Notes: a model not told the origin generated them from the letters alone. Shown: positions 47,700 to 61,223, counted from the stretch's first letter. The stretch is DNA of 64,000 nucleotides from Chamaelirium japonicum (GCA_947650365.1 OX393550.1:113469532-113533531), one strand, 5' to 3'. A program made the numbers and translations.

Positions 47700-50639
47700 C
47701 ACTATTATTGCAGTAAAGGACAATAGGATCTTGAGCTCCAGGTACACATCGTAAGTCCATTAGGAACTTTCTGAGCCACACCGCCTCTTTGGCCGCCTCG
47801 CACACCGTGACCTACTCAGCTTCTATCGTTGAATCCGCAATGCATCCCTGCTTTACACTCCTCCAACTGACAGCTTCTTCTCCTAATGAAAGTACAAACC
47901 CCAACATCGATCTCCTGGATTCCAGATCTACTACAAAGTCAAAATCTATGTATCAAATCAGCGTCAGTTCCTGTGAAAAGTAAACTAACTCATAATCCCT
48001 CATCCTATAAAGATACTTGAGTATACTTTTTACAGCAGTCCAGTACCCTGGACCTAGATTTGACTAATACCTACTCATTATGCCTACTGTATAGCATATA
48101 TTTGGTCTCGTGCACTGTATGACATGCATCAGATTCCCTACAGCCGAAGCATAAGGTATCTTCTGCGTCTCTGCCCTCTCCTCAGGAGTCTTAGGATGCT
48201 GATCCTTAGACAATTTTATTTTATGTCTGAATGAAACTAGTCCTTTCTTGGAGTTATGCATACTGAATCTGACCAAGATAGTATCTATGTAGGCTGACTG
48301 TGATAGCAAGAGAATCCTATTCTTGCGATCTCGAGTTACCTTGATTCCCAGAACATAACTCACTTCATCCAGGTCTTTCATGTCAAATTAAGAGGACAAC
48401 CACACCTTCACTGTAGACAACGTTCCAACATCATTTTCAATAAGCAGGATATCGTCTATGTAAAAAACTAATATAGTCTTATACTCCTTTTATAAACACA
48501 TGGTTCATCCACGTTTTGTTCAAATCTATAAGACTAGATAGCCTAATCAAAATGTGTGTTTGAACTTTTGGATGCTTGCTTCAGTCCATAAATGGACCTT
48601 TGCAACTTGCATACCAGGCTTTCATACGATAAAACCTGAAGGCTGAGACATATAGATGTCTTCTTTCAAATCCCCGCTGAGGAATGCAATCTTGACGTCC
48701 ATTTGCTATGTCTCCCAATCATAATGGGCTACAATGGATAAGAGGATCCGGATAGACTTAAGCATAGCCACTAGTAAAAAGGTTTCATCATAGTCGATCC
48801 CTTCTCGCTGGGTATAACTCTTAGCGACGGTGCCGCCGAAGGACACGGCCGCAGAACAGTTTAGCTTTGTAAGTCTCAACGATACCATCCAGACCTTTTT
48901 TTCTTTTATACACCCAACATGTTTAATTTTGTGAGGCGGTGTTACAAGTGTCTAGACCGAGTTTTAGGACATCGATGTCAGTTCTGCCTCCATGGCTTTC
49001 TACCATGCTACATGGTAAGAGGATACCATTGCTTCGTCATAGTTCAGAGGATCATCCTCCTAAAACTTTGGATCCACCAAGAAGGTTTCTTCAATGTATT
49101 TATCAGAAGCTCTTATGGTCTTCTCATTGCGACGATCTTGTGGTGGTTCCATAGGAGTCGATTCTACAGTATTGTTAATCTCAGTGATATCGACTCTCAT
49201 TATGTTTTTTATCTACGTACTCCCATTAGTACCAAGCAATTCTTCAAGAACTAATTTACTGGTGGGCTTATGGTTAATTAAATAATTCTACTCTAGGAAT
49301 ATGGTGTTCGTCGAAATGATAAATTTTCTATCCTCATGATCATAAAATAAACCACCCTTTGTCACTTTTGGATACCCAACGAACAGATATACCATAGTCT
49401 TTGACTCCATCTTATCTCGCGTGTCCTTCCGTATATATGCTGGACAACCCCAAATCCTAAAGTACTACAGGCTTGGCTTTTGCTTCAACTATAGCTCCCA
49501 AGGAATTAGGGGTACTGATTTTGATATAACAAAGTTCAAGGTACGCTGCCGTCTCTAGGGCATATCCCCAAAAACTAGGTGGCAATATTGCATAACTCAT
49601 CATAGTCCGAACCATGTCTAACAAAGTTTGGTTTCTCCTCTGAGATATACTGTTTTGTTGTGGTATCCCTGGTGCAGTCAACTGGGATACGATCCCATAC
49701 TCACGCAGGTACCCAATAAATTTATCCGATAGGTATTCGTCTCCTCGATCTGATTAAAGAGACTTGATACTCTTACCCGTCTGCTTTTCTGTTTCAGCTC
49801 TGAACTCCTTTAACTTATCAAAAGATTTAAACTTCTACCGCATAAGGTATATATATCCAAACCTCGAGTGATCATCCGTGAAGGTGATGAAATACTCGAA
49901 GCCTCCTATAGTACGAACACATATGGGCCCATATACATCAGTATGCACTAACTCCAATACCCCCTTAGATCTGCTTCTTTTGACTCAGAAAGTTCTTTTG
50001 GTCATCTTGTCTTCCAAGCAAGACTCACATGTTGGTAGGCTTTTTGAAAAATCTGGACTCAAAAGTCTTACCTTAACCAACATATGAATCATATCTGAGG
50101 CTATATGTCCAAGTCTTAGGTGCCAAAGAAGTGTTGAATAATCTGAGGGATCTTTCCTTTTAGATGAGTGAATCATACAGGCTTCAGTTATGTTATCCTG
50201 TTTATTAGTGAGGTTAATTATATAGAGACCATTCTATGTCTTTTTCTTATAAACAAAAGGAACCATTCAATTTAATTGGCATACCAGAAGCATCAAATAA
50301 AACTAAAAAACCTTCGTTATTCAATAAGAAAATATAAATTAAGTTTTGTCGCAAGTACGGTATATAAAAAGTGTCTCTTAGTAATAAACTTCTTCCATCA
50401 AAAAACTGCAGAACGATATTTCCAACTACCACAGCCTCTGCCATGGTTTCGGTTCCCATGCTTAGGATGATCTTTCCATCAACCAGTTTTTTTGTTTCCT
50501 TGAACCCCTGTAAATTATTACAAGCATGCTTAGTGGAACCAGAATCCACAATCCATGAGACTGGAGAACAATTGGATGCTACAAGAGATTCCACTATGTG
50601 GATTTGAGATATACATATCTCAGCCTTCTTAGGAGCCAC
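47700..50639 (-). pseudogene. pol: copia pol pseudogene (protease, integrase, RT, RNase H)
   Basis: Protease: WIVDSGSTKHACN (about 50545), active-site DSG intact. Pre-integrase zinc finger: LWHLRLGHIASD...CESC (49985-50176). Integrase end: TAPGIPQQNSISQRRNQ (about 49680), where the catalytic glutamate of the usual SERRN motif is replaced by Gln. RT: EGIDYDETFLLVAMLKSIR (about 48800) and the active site YIDDILL (about 48444-48464). RT end: YVLGIKVTRDRKNRILLLSQ (about 48340). RNase H: EAE followed by a TAG in place of the expected residue, then VTVCEAAKEAVWLRKF (about 47770-47830). Several stops and frameshifts separate these segments. The order integrase before RT defines Copia. Confidence 0.9.
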
Positions 50640-51433
50640 GCGGCAGGCACCCTTCCAGTGTCTCTTCTTGCCGCATCGAAAATATTTTTTTTTTAGGCTT
50701 CACCGAACCATTATGCTTAGGAACCTACAACTATATCTGGCCCACCTTCATGGGCTTCTTAGACTTTCTTTTTCTGAAATTTACCTTTGGCTTTCAGAGA
50801 AGTCTTTCGTTTTACGTTCAGGGATTGGGCACCTGTTTTTATCCCATCCTCTACCGCTTGGAGCATCGCTAGGAGCTCTGCTTTAATCATCTCTAACCGG
50901 TTAAGCTTAAAGTTGGTAACGAATCTCTCAAATATTCCTAACAGAGACGCAAGGAAAATATCGGTCTGGATCTCTGCATCCAAGATGACATCAAAGAAAC
51001 CAAGTTCATTCACATGGCCAAATAATTTCAGCACATGATCCCGAACTAAAGTCCCCTCTATCATCTTCGTGGATACCAATTTCTTGATGGTCAAGTAACG
51101 AGTTACCCGACGACAACCCTCAAATATTTTTTTTAAATAGAGCATCATGTATGAAGCGAAGGCTATGTCTTCGACTTGCTTCTGAAGGACGGTCTACAAG
51201 AATGTCATAATATAGCACTTGCACATCTTATCAGCGTCTAGACAGTCTTTTTATTCCTTCAACTGGGCCTCAATAGCACTTGGTCCCGGTATGGATGGCT
51301 GAGGGGTACTTAAGGTAATCGAGAGTTTGCCAACCCTTAGGACGAGCATTAGGTTATACTTTCAGTCCTCGTAGTTTGGCCCCGTAAGTTTGTTATCATT
51401 AAGAATGGAGACAAGGGGGTCGAGCTTGGTCAT
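50640..51433 (-). pseudogene. gag: copia gag pseudogene
   Basis: The start ATG (51431-51433, minus strand) corresponds to MTKLDPL of the plus-strand copy. The middle (50759-51148) reads VTRYLTIKKLVSTKMIEGTL and ERFVTNFKLNRLEMIKAELL, the UBN2/gag domain pattern. A CCHC knuckle CGKKRHWKGAC lies near 50665. At least two frameshifts interrupt it. Confidence 0.85.
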
Positions 51434-53384
51434 ATTTTTCTATAAACAATGGTTCAAAACTAAAATTAGGGTCTACTACAATCTATTTTATAAAATTTAA
51501 AAATACATAATGTTTACTCTAGCCGCTTTGTCTTCACCATCTCCAGTGGAGACATCCAAGAATCGAAATTCCCTGAGCTCGAGCACTGAGACTATCGACC
51601 TTGAATTGAAGATAGTATCTCAGTGAGAGTATGCATCCGCTTCTGCCAATGAGGTATTTACGACCCAGTCTTTATCAGAATTATCCATGTCAAACTGAAA
51701 GACCTCCTAGTCTCCTTTTGGCCAGCTTTATGTGACCCGCCATGTGCAGTAACGACGGCTTCATGCAAGCTTCCGGATACTTCCTATAAATCTAGGTGGT
51801 ATCAGCAGGGGAGTTCATAGGCCCTCGCAGTGAAGGAAAAAGTCATCACCCACTGCCACCGGTATCCTCCATATCTCGAAGGAAACCACTAGGCGTACCA
51901 GCATGGAAGAAAACACAGCTCTCATCCGATGGAAATATTGAACTACGTACCTCCCACCCAAACCCTTAGCCAGTTGATTATGGAGGCCAGGGGCTCCACT
52001 TTAGAGGGTACCTCTTACACATCCCTTCTTTTATAAGAATTTATACATGTCTAGAAAGGTTACGACCTTCTAGACCTAGACCCTGGTCTACTGCGCTCCT
52101 ACTAGAATTACAAATCTTCTCACAAAGTATTAGTACCCTTGGAAAATATCATTGTCCGTGCCTTAAATACTCAGCTTTCATATTTCTTGTAAGGATCACA
52201 TTACATAGATTCCAAGGATCTCGATACTTCACTAGTCTGCTCACAATCCTAAGATCTGGAGCCTAACCTAAGGTCAATATAGAAAGAACTCCCACTAGTA
52301 TGACATCTCGTTCATAATTTGATGCCTGATGTCATAGTGAACCTTATCTCATTATAGGTTTCAATGCTGGCCAAAAAGGGACATCCGACAACCTCCGTCG
52401 GACCTTAACCTAATGATGGCATAACCAAATTATGATGAGTTCACATTACCATCAAACATCAACTAGGAACGGGTATCACTTAGTGGAATCCTAACCTAAC
52501 TTGGTCGCTAGGACCATGTGGGGAAATGACATCCCACTAGGGTTATCATACTTCTTATGGGATCATTGGTCAACTCTAAACTTATGCGTCTATCTCGGTG
52601 CACAGTACTCGGCTACCTAAACTACCATGAGGATTGTTATCACTTTTTTTTTTAGATAGCCACTGGATTCGCATGTGTTAGAAACATATAGAGACACTGA
52701 TGAATCCATAAGCTAAGTACTAATCCTAAACCTGATCTAGAGACTAACTCATAAGCAAGACTGATAAATAATTTATCATCGGGGTTCTCTAAACACAAAG
52801 TAAAGAGCATAACAAAGAAAGCATCCAAACTGAATTAAGTCCAGGGTCTGACCCCAGAAACCTGAATAGCATAGCCAAGATATCATATTCTTCCGTTATG
52901 TATAATCTTCTGACGATGATCCCGATCATCACCAACATGCACGCTTTCGCTGGGTCCTTGCACTCTATGGTACCGCTTGCCCGAACAGTGGATGTAGCAT
53001 CTTGGATCGCTCATCTCCTTTTTTGTGTAATCGAAAAACTAACACGCTCCGAGCAAGTGCTCGTTCGTGTACAATTTCGCTAGAAAAAAAAGAAATAATC
53101 CTAGAAACAAAGCCAGGGAACCAAGATGGTCAACCTTCACCCCCGCCCATCTAGTGCCTTAAAATCTACAAGCACAATAATAATCAATACATAAAAAATA
53201 AATCCGGGATCCGACCCCCAAAGATATACAATCACATATTATTATTCAGCGCGGCACCTGCAAAAAGATGTTACATAGCACAATCCATATGCATGATCTA
53301 TGTTGAACCCCAATGAAAATATATGCAATCATATATTCATATGATATTTTCTCAAATTCATACATAAAATATACACCGAAGCGT
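51434..53384 (-). other. Long untranslated leader of the copia
   Basis: Nearly 2 kb between PBS and gag hold no reading frame of note. The same leader, collinear, lies at 59293-61223 in the plus-strand copy. Its length is unusual for a Copia element. Confidence 0.75.
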
Positions 53385-53396
53385 GCTCTGATACCA
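53385..53396 (-). other. Primer binding site of the minus-strand copia
   Basis: The minus strand reads TGGTATCAGAGC, complementary to the 3' end of initiator methionine tRNA, 2 bp inside the 5' LTR. Confidence 0.92.
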
Positions 53397-53398
53397 AT

Positions 53399-55238
53399 TG
53401 TTGGAATTGAATCCTATTATTAGAGTCGCAGCGGAAGCAAAACATAGATCCGAGGATCTCATGGTGTATATTTCACTACAATCTATCTTTCAAACAATCT
53501 ACATGCGAATTTATGATCCTAACATATGTGCGGACACCCTAGAGATATACTACGATCTACGGAAGCCATTTATGTATCTAATTAGCTATTTAGAATCATC
53601 ATACCTTATGGATCTTTGGTCCGAAGAGAATAGAACGATGATAAACCGCACAAAAATCAAGAAGGATGCTATCAGATATCACCTTGTCCTTTGCGAATGG
53701 AGGAATCCTCGAAGTCCTATATCTGAGTGCAAGGACTACGAGCCGACAGATAATCAAGTTGCAAAGATGATGACGCTCCAAAGCCTTCTCTTCTCTTTCT
53801 CTTTTCTTCTTCCTTCTCCTTTTCTTACTCCTTTCTTCCTCTTTCTTCTTCCTCTTTTCCTTGGCCGAAACCACAAAGGGGAGAGAGAGAGAGGTAGGGG
53901 CCGAATTTTCAAAGAGAGGGAGGGAGAGCCTTCGACCGGCCTTTCCCCTCCCCTATCTACTTATAGGGCTGGTCCCCTACTTACACAAGCAAGCTAGGGC
54001 TGGTCCCTATAGAATAGGGATGAGGGGGAAAGGATAACGCAAGTCGGTTAGGGCTTCCTCTATCCGTTTGACACTTTGGACGAAAACACCCTTATATCGG
54101 CACATCGCTTATAAAGAAATAGAGTAAGATGCGCTAGTCGGACTCGAGTTCTATCAACACTTATGAGCTCCTGAAATTATTTTACTCATTTTAAGATCTA
54201 TATTCAAAATATTATGAACCATATTTTAGTATTTACCAAAATACCCCTATGGCCCCTTAACACATATGAATTAGGTTCTTAGGCTTTAGATTTGTGCTCC
54301 ATCGTGCTACTTCGTATCCAACGTATTCAACTAGGTTGGGGAATAATTTCTATACGCAATGACAAGATGAAACCTTCAGGGTTTAGAATCTCTAGTTCCA
54401 ATCGGATCCCTAATTAAGTTCCTTTAATCAGCCCTAATCCGATTAACCTGCGTAGCCACCCAGAGTGCGACGCAAGTTGAACTCTAGTGATCCTAAACAT
54501 ATGTTACTCCCTTGTAACCCTATTCTCTATTATACTCTAATAATCTTTAGTCCCTCCTATTACTGGTGCTATGATTCGACTCGGGCCATGGGGAATACCG
54601 TTAGATCCTGATCGATCATTTGATTAGGATTTGATAACTTGTCATATATAACACCACACACCTTTCGGTGCTATGCCTAGTATCTGGAACGTCATCAGTT
54701 ATACTGACAACCACCAGGCCTGGATGAATTGTGTTGACATATTGACTCATTAAAATATACCCATCTAATACTGGACGTCGGATAAACTGTAGGGATTGCA
54801 TGCCACTCTAATGCTAGCCGGGTAACCCAACGTATCATGGTATTAGATTATGGTAGCTACGCTGTCTGAATCACTGAACTGTGCACAGTCTTAGTTCTTG
54901 TTCAACACAATCATCGTGCTTAGTCAGGTGAATGGGAATCCCACGTTTTCGTGATAGAGACTTTACCACATCCTCTACTTGCCAATAGCTTATTCTTGGT
55001 GAAGTGACCGTCATCACTAAAGCTGTGAACTAGTTTTATGTCTACATAGAACTGGTCCACTAGGTCTCCCAAGCATAGAACCACCATGCGCCTCAGTGGC
55101 CTACTATATTTCCTAGGGTCCTTTATCATATATGACTTAAAATACTCCAAAGTAGTATTCTAATTAAAGCAATAACCAAAGTTATCTTTATTAATGTTAA
55201 TACAGAAAATCCTCACTCAGGACACACGAGCTACAACA
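53399..55238 (-). repeat. 5' LTR of the minus-strand copia
   Basis: It is 1840 bp. Relative to the 3' LTR it lacks about 110 bp near 54866, where GGTAGCTACGCTGTCTGAATC replaces a longer segment. Many single-base differences between the two LTRs indicate an old insertion. Confidence 0.92.
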
Positions 55239-56319
55239 AAGATGATTATAGCAATGTGTGGGTATAACGTCGCTTTTAAATCGATTGATGTTTTCTCATG
55301 CATTGCATGGGTTTTTCACTTGTAAACATTGAATAGTTCAAGACTATTAGGAAAGATGGGGGAGGAACCCTGTGCCGCCACGACCCCCATTGTCGTTGAT
55401 ATTCGCAACAAACGGTTGTCACTTGACTGAAAATGGGAATAGAGCAAAAAAAAATGTCACCATCATAACTTCCACAACCATCCACCACTATCGATCTCTT
55501 CCCCTACTTACCTCTACCATCATTGGTCTCCTCCCCTTACACTATCAACTTTGTATGCCATCACTAAAAAAATAAATTATCCTTCACCACCCATCATCGC
55601 ATTACCCCGCCATCGCCAACCGACATTGCCTGCACCATCGCCAGCCTCGTCGACCACTGTCGTCGTCTCTCGCTTGTCACCTTCCACCCATCTGCGCCAT
55701 CTTCCCCTTCATGGCTTCATCCACCACCGATTACCGAAAAAAAACCTACGTCGTAAGCCCATTGCCACCATAGGCCTTAGCTTGACTAAAAAATTGCGAA
55801 ACAGGAAAAAAAAAGAGCATGTTGTAACCGCTCCACCACATCTATCAACCATTGATGGTCTCTGTCACCTGCACCATCATCATTCCCAATCAATGTGTGC
55901 TATCGAAGACCTTCATAAGAAAAACATGTCGTCTCCCACCACCCGCACCATTCGTAAAAAACCTGTGTCGATATTCTCCGTTGTTGCCATACCAAATCAC
56001 CCGCCATTGTCCACCACCGTTTGTCGTCATCGCCCATACCATCACCAACATCATTGACCACCACATGTTACAACCGTTGTAAGAATAAAATATGGCCTTG
56101 TCATCTGCTGCAACCTAGAGCTTGTCGCCCGTCCACACATCACTAACTTTACCAAAAAATGGTAAAAAGTGAATAAAAGAAGCTTAGTGTAGCCACCCAT
56201 TACCGGTGGCCTCCACTGCCTACACAACGCCATTGCCATTGCCAATTGACATGTGCTTTCAATTCCCCGAAAGCAAAAAAAATAAAAAATTCATGTTGTC
56301 CATACATATATCTTATTAT
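55239..56319. other. CCA/ATC-rich interval without a recognised gene
   Basis: This continues the CAC/ATC-rich sequence left of the copia element. Plus-strand frames such as 55551-56057 are rich in His, Pro, Ser and Thr. This follows from composition and shows no domain. I see no supported gene. Confidence 0.5.
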
Positions 56320-56745
56320 GGAAAGGGTTGGTCGGAAGATATCAGATAGGAGAGTAGAATAGCAGGCGAACGGGTGCAGCACGGGGCGAAAGAGATTGGA
56401 GAGAGAGAGAAAGAGATCTTGCTTTGGAAAGGGTTGGTTGGACGATGTCGGATGGGAGAGCAAAATGGCAGGCGGACGGGTGCAGCATGGGGCGAAAGAG
56501 ATTGAAGACAGAGAAAGAGAGAGATCTTACCTTGGAAAGGGTTGGTCGGACGATATCAAATGGGAGAGTAGAATGGCAGGCGGACGGATGCAGCACGGGG
56601 CGAAAGAGATTGGGGAGAGAGAGAGAGAGAGATCTTACCTTGGAAAGGGTTTGTCGGACGATGTAGGACGAGAGAGCAGAATAGCAGGCTGCCGGGTGCA
56701 ACAAGGGGCGAAAGAGATTGGAAAGAGATAGAGATAGAGAGAGAG
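56320..56745 (+). repeat. 106-108-bp tandem repeat, four copies
   Basis: Units beginning GGAAAGGGTTGGTCGGACGA start at 56320, 56426, 56534 and 56642. Each contains GGCAGGCGGACGGGTGCAGC, then GGGCGAAAGAGATTG and a GAGA run. Both strands show long open frames because of the repeat; none is a gene. Confidence 0.9.
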
Positions 56746-56879
56746 AGAGAGAGGTTTCACATACTTGAAACCGTTTTCACGTAGTGGGCCCATTTTCCAC
56801 GGAGTGGGTGATCCCCTCTATTTGTTAACTGCTCTCGGCAGATTGTGGGGTGCAGGGATTGGTGGATGGCTGCGATGGT

Positions 56880-57191
56880 AGATGAGAAGATAGAGAGAGA
56901 TATTGGGTTGGTGAGTAAGATAGAGGGCTATGATCAGGTAGGAGGTAGAGAGAGGGGGAGGATGAGAGAGAGAGAGAATGGATTAGAGAGTGGATGAGAT
57001 AGAGAGAAACTTCCGAGTAAGAGAGATAGAGAACGGATGGGGGAGAGAGAGAAACTTTTGGGATCTCTCTCTTTTCGTGAGGGATCTCGAAACCCGGGTT
57101 CTTTTTTCTTGTTCTTTTGATTATTTTTTATTTTAAAAAACATGGCAGATGTTGAGAGAGAGAGAACGGATGAGAGAGAGAACGTGCGGAT

Positions 57192-57225
<34 letters not shown>

Positions 57226-57337
57226 AACTTCAGGGTGAGAGCGAGAAACTTTTGAGATCTTTCTCTCTCTTTGCGAGGGATCTCGAAACCCCGGTTGTTT
57301 TTTCTTGATTTTTTGCAAAAAAAAAACATGGCAGTTG
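56880..57337 (+). repeat. GAGA-rich region with a 196-bp duplication
   Basis: GAGAGA tracts alternate with a unit containing GGGATCTCGAAACCC at 57081 and again at 57277, each followed by TTTTTTCTTG and AAAAACATGGCAG. The copia LTR begins directly behind the second copy. Confidence 0.8.
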
Positions 57338-59278
57338 TGTTGTAGTTCGTGTGTCCTGAGCGTGGATTTTATGTATTAACATTAATAAAGATGACTTTGG
57401 TTGTTGCTTTAATTAGAATACTACTTTGGTATATGTTAATATCTATATAATAAAAGACTCTAGGGAACGCAGTAGGCCACTGAGGCGCATAGTGGATCCA
57501 TGCTTAGGAGACCCAATGGACCAATTCTGTGTAGAACTAGAATCAGTTCACAGCTTTAGTGATGTCGGTTGCTTCACCGAGAATAAGCTATTGGCAGGTA
57601 GAGGATGTGGTGAAGTCTCCACCACGAGAACGTGGGATTCCAATTCACCTGACCAAGCATGATGATCGTGTTGAACAGGAATCAAGACGGTGCATAATTC
57701 AGTGATTTAGACACTGGTGCATAAACCGTCTTACTACTATAGATAATCTGTCTTTAATTATGAGGGACCATGTACACTGGGCCAACCAGTTGTGTGGTGC
57801 TTTGATATGCCAACGTGTGCTGACCTTTTATAGTTCAATACCACGGTACGTTGGGTTGCCCGACTGGCACTTGAGTGGCATGTAATCCCTACAGGTTATC
57901 CGACGTCCAGTGTTGGATGGGTGCGTTTTGATGAGTCAATCTGTCCACACAATTAACCCAGGCCTGGTGGTTGTCAGTATGACTGACGATGTTCCGGATG
58001 CTAGGCATAGCACCGGAAGGTGTGTGGTGTTATAAATGACAAGTTATCAAATCCTAGTCAGATGATCGATTGAGATCTTAAGGTGCTCCCCACCGCCCGA
58101 GTCGTATTATGGCACCAGTAATAGGAGGGACTAAGGATTATCAGAGTATAATAGAGAACATGGTTACAAGGTAGTAACATAAGTTTAGGATCACTAGAGG
58201 TCAACTCGCGTTGCACTCTAGGTGGCTACGCAGATTAATCGGATTAGGGCTGATTAACAAAACTTTCAGTGTGTCACCGGAATACTTAATCAGGGATCCG
58301 GTTGGAGCTAGAGATCCTGAACCCTGAAGGTTCCACCCTGTCGTTGCATATATTAATTATTCCCTAACCTGGTTGGATACATTGGATGCAAAATAGTGCG
58401 ATGGAGCGCATGCCCTGAGCCTAAGAACCTAATTCACATGTGTTAGGAGTCGTAGGGGTATTTTGGTAAATACTAAAATATGGATCATAACATATTGAAT
58501 ATGATCTTAAAATAAGCGAAATAATTCTAGGAGCTGATAGGCGCTGGCAGAACTCGATTTCGAGTAGCGCACCTCACCCAATTTCTCTTACAGTGTTTTA
58601 CTTTTCGTGAAGGACATTTTCATCCAGGCTTCACGATAGACAGGAGAAACCCTAAACCCCCCCCCCCCCCACATCCCTATCTCTAGGGGGCCGGACCTAG
58701 CTTGCGTATGTGAGTTAGGGCCAGCCCTATTAAAGGATTGGAGGGAGAGGAGGCCGGCCCTTAGTGCCTCCCTCTCCTAAAACCTGAACCCCCTCTCTCC
58801 TCTCCCTCTTTGTGATTTTGGCCAAGGAAGAAAGAGGAAGAAGAAGGAAGAAGAAGGAGGAAAGAAGAAGAGAGAAAGAGAAGGAGGAGATCTCGCGGCT
58901 CGCCATCGCCTTCGCAACGAATTTCTCCGTGGGCTTGTAGTCCTTGCACTCAGAGATAGGACTTCGAGGATTTCTCCCTTCGCAAAGGACAAGGTGCCAT
59001 CCGACAGCTTCCCTTACGATTCACGTGCAGTTCATCATCGTTCCATTCTCTTCGGATCATAGATCCACAAGGTATGATAATTCTAAACACTTAACTAGAT
59101 GCATGCATGTTTTCCGTAGATTGTAGTATGCCTCTAGGGTGTCCGCATATATGCTAAGATCATAGATTTACATGTAGGTTGTTTTGTAGAATTAATTGTA
59201 ATGAAACATACACCATGAGATCTTCGGATCAATCTTTTGCTTCCGATGTGAATCTGATAATAGGATTTTATTCCAATA
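57338..59278 (+). repeat. 5' LTR of the plus-strand copia
   Basis: It is 1941 bp, starts TGTTGTAGTTCG and ends TTCCAATA, where the usual CA terminus is mutated to TA. It matches the solo LTR (20787-21398 + 33914-35251) along its full length. A poly-C run lies near 58658-58671. Confidence 0.92.
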
Positions 59279-59280
59279 AT

Positions 59281-59292
59281 TGGTATCAGAGC
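59281..59292 (+). other. Primer binding site of the plus-strand copia
   Basis: TGGTATCAGAGC is complementary to the 3' end of initiator methionine tRNA. It lies two bases after the LTR. Confidence 0.93.
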
Positions 59293-61223
59293 ACGCTTCG
59301 GTGTGTGTTTCATGCACGAATTTGTGAAAACATCATGTGAATATATGATGGCATATGTTTTCGTCGGGGTTCGGCGTAGATCATGCGTATGGATTGTGCT
59401 ATGTATCGTCTTTTTGCAGGTGCCACGCTGAACAATAATCTGTGATTACATACCTCCGAGGGTCGGACCCCAGATTTAATTTTTGCATTGATTATTATTG
59501 TGTTTATGGATTTCAAGGCTCTAGATGGCCGGGGGTGGAGGTTGACCACCCTCAGTTCCCTAGACATGTTTTCTAAGATTGTTTCTTTTTCTTTCTAGCG
59601 AAACTATACACGAATGAGCACTTGCTCGAAGCATGTTAGTTTTTTGATCACAGGAAGAAAGAGATGATACTACATCTACGGTTCTGGCAAGCGGTACCAT
59701 GGAGTGCAAAGACCCGGCGAAAGCATACACATTGGTGATGATCGGGATCATCGTCGGAGATCGTGCAGAATGGAAGAACATGATATCTTGGCTGTGCTAT
59801 TCAGGTTCAGGGGTCGGACCCTGGACTTGATTAAGTTTGGATGCTTTTTCTGGTATTTTCTTTGCTTAGTGTTTAGAGAATCCCGATGATAATTTAATTA
59901 TCTATCTTTCTTGTGAGTTAGTCTCTAGATCAGGCTTAGGGTTAGTACTTAGATTATGGATTCATCGGTGTCTCTATATGGTTCTAACACATACGAATCC
60001 GATGGCTAACTAAAAGGAAAGGTGGTAACCGTCCTCGTGGTAGTTTAGGTAGCCAAGTACTATGCGTCGAGATAGACGCAGTGTTGATTTGTTTAGAGAA
60101 AACTAATGTCCCCATAAGAAGTATGATAACCCTAGTAGGAACCCCTTTCCCCACATGGTCCGAGCGACCAAGTTAGGTTAGGATTCCACTAAGTGATACC
60201 CCTTTCTAGTTGACATTTGATGGTACTGTGAACTCATCACGATTTGGTTATGCCACCATTAGGTTGAGGACCAACAGAGGTTGTCGGATGTCCCTATTTG
60301 TCCAGCATCGAAACCTGTAATGAGATGAGGTCTACTATGACATCAGACATCAAATTATGAATAAGGCATCATTCTAGTGGGAGTCCTTTCCATGTTGACC
60401 TTAGGCTAGGCTCTAGATCTTAGGATTATAAGAAAACAGTCAAGTATCAGAATCCTTGGAATCTATGAAATGTGATATTTGCAAGAAAGGCGAAAGCTGA
60501 GTATTCAAGGTAAGGACTACGATATTCTCCAAAGATACTAATGCTTTGTGGGAAGCTTTGTAATCCTAGTAGGAGCACAGTAGACCAGGGTCTAGGTCCA
60601 GGAGGTCGTGACCTTTCTAGATATACATAAAGTCTCATAAAGAAGGGATGTGCAAGAGGTTCCCTCCAAAGGGGAGCCCTGGCCTCCACAATCAACCGGC
60701 TTGGTGGGAGTTACGCAATTCGATATTCCCATCGGGTGAGAGCTGTGTTTTCTTCCATGCTCGTTCGCCTAGTGGTTTCCTTCGGGACATGGAGGATACC
60801 GGTGGTAGTGGGTGACGGTTTTTTCTTACACCGTGGGGGCCTATGAACCCCCTGCTGATACCACCTAGATTTGTAGAAAGCATTCGAAAGCTTGTGTGAA
60901 GCCGTCGTTGCTGCACATGGCGGGTCATGTAAAGCTGGCTAAAAGGAGACTAGGAGGTCTTCAGTTTGCCATTGGTAATCCTGATGAAAACTGGGTCATA
61001 AACACCCCGTTGGTAGAAGCGGTTGTATGCTCTCACCGAGATGCTGTCTCCAATTCAAGGCAATAATCTTAGTGCTCGAGCCTAGGGAATTTAGATTCAT
61101 GGATGTCTCCACTTGAGGTAGTGAAGATATAGCGGCTGGAATAAACATTATCTATTTTTAAATTCCATAAAATAGATTATAGTAGACCATAATTTTTGCT
61201 TTAAACCATTGTTTATATAAATT
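59293..61223 (+). other. Long untranslated leader of the plus-strand copia
   Basis: About 1.9 kb without a supported gene, collinear with 51434-53384 on the minus strand. Short frames on both strands do not coincide between the two copies, which argues against coding. Confidence 0.75.

Larger units (their letters stand above)
44768..55238 (-). mobile_element. Full-length Ty1/copia LTR retrotransposon with a Cassandra insertion
   Basis: The element runs on the minus strand and is 10.5 kb including a 730-bp Cassandra. It is flanked by a perfect 5-bp target duplication AAGAT (44763-44767 and 55239-55243). The 5' LTR is 53399-55238 and the 3' LTR is 44768-47464. The PBS is complementary to initiator Met-tRNA (TGGTATCAGAGC). 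A leader of nearly 2 kb precedes gag. Order is gag, protease, integrase, reverse transcriptase, RNase H, as in Copia. All reading frames are broken. The LTRs belong to the same family as those at 20787 and 57338. Confidence 0.94.

Noticed and set aside
53398..53997. Plus-strand ORF of 199 codons
   Set aside because: It lies wholly in the 5' LTR of the minus-strand copia, antisense to it, and similar frames in the other LTR copies are broken.
55551..56057. Plus-strand ORF of 168 codons rich in His, Ser and Pro
   Set aside because: Composition comes from CCA/ATC triplet-rich DNA. There is no domain, and other frames are open over the same stretch.
56342..56731. Open frames on both strands with internal repeats
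   Set aside because: They are products of the 108-bp tandem repeat.
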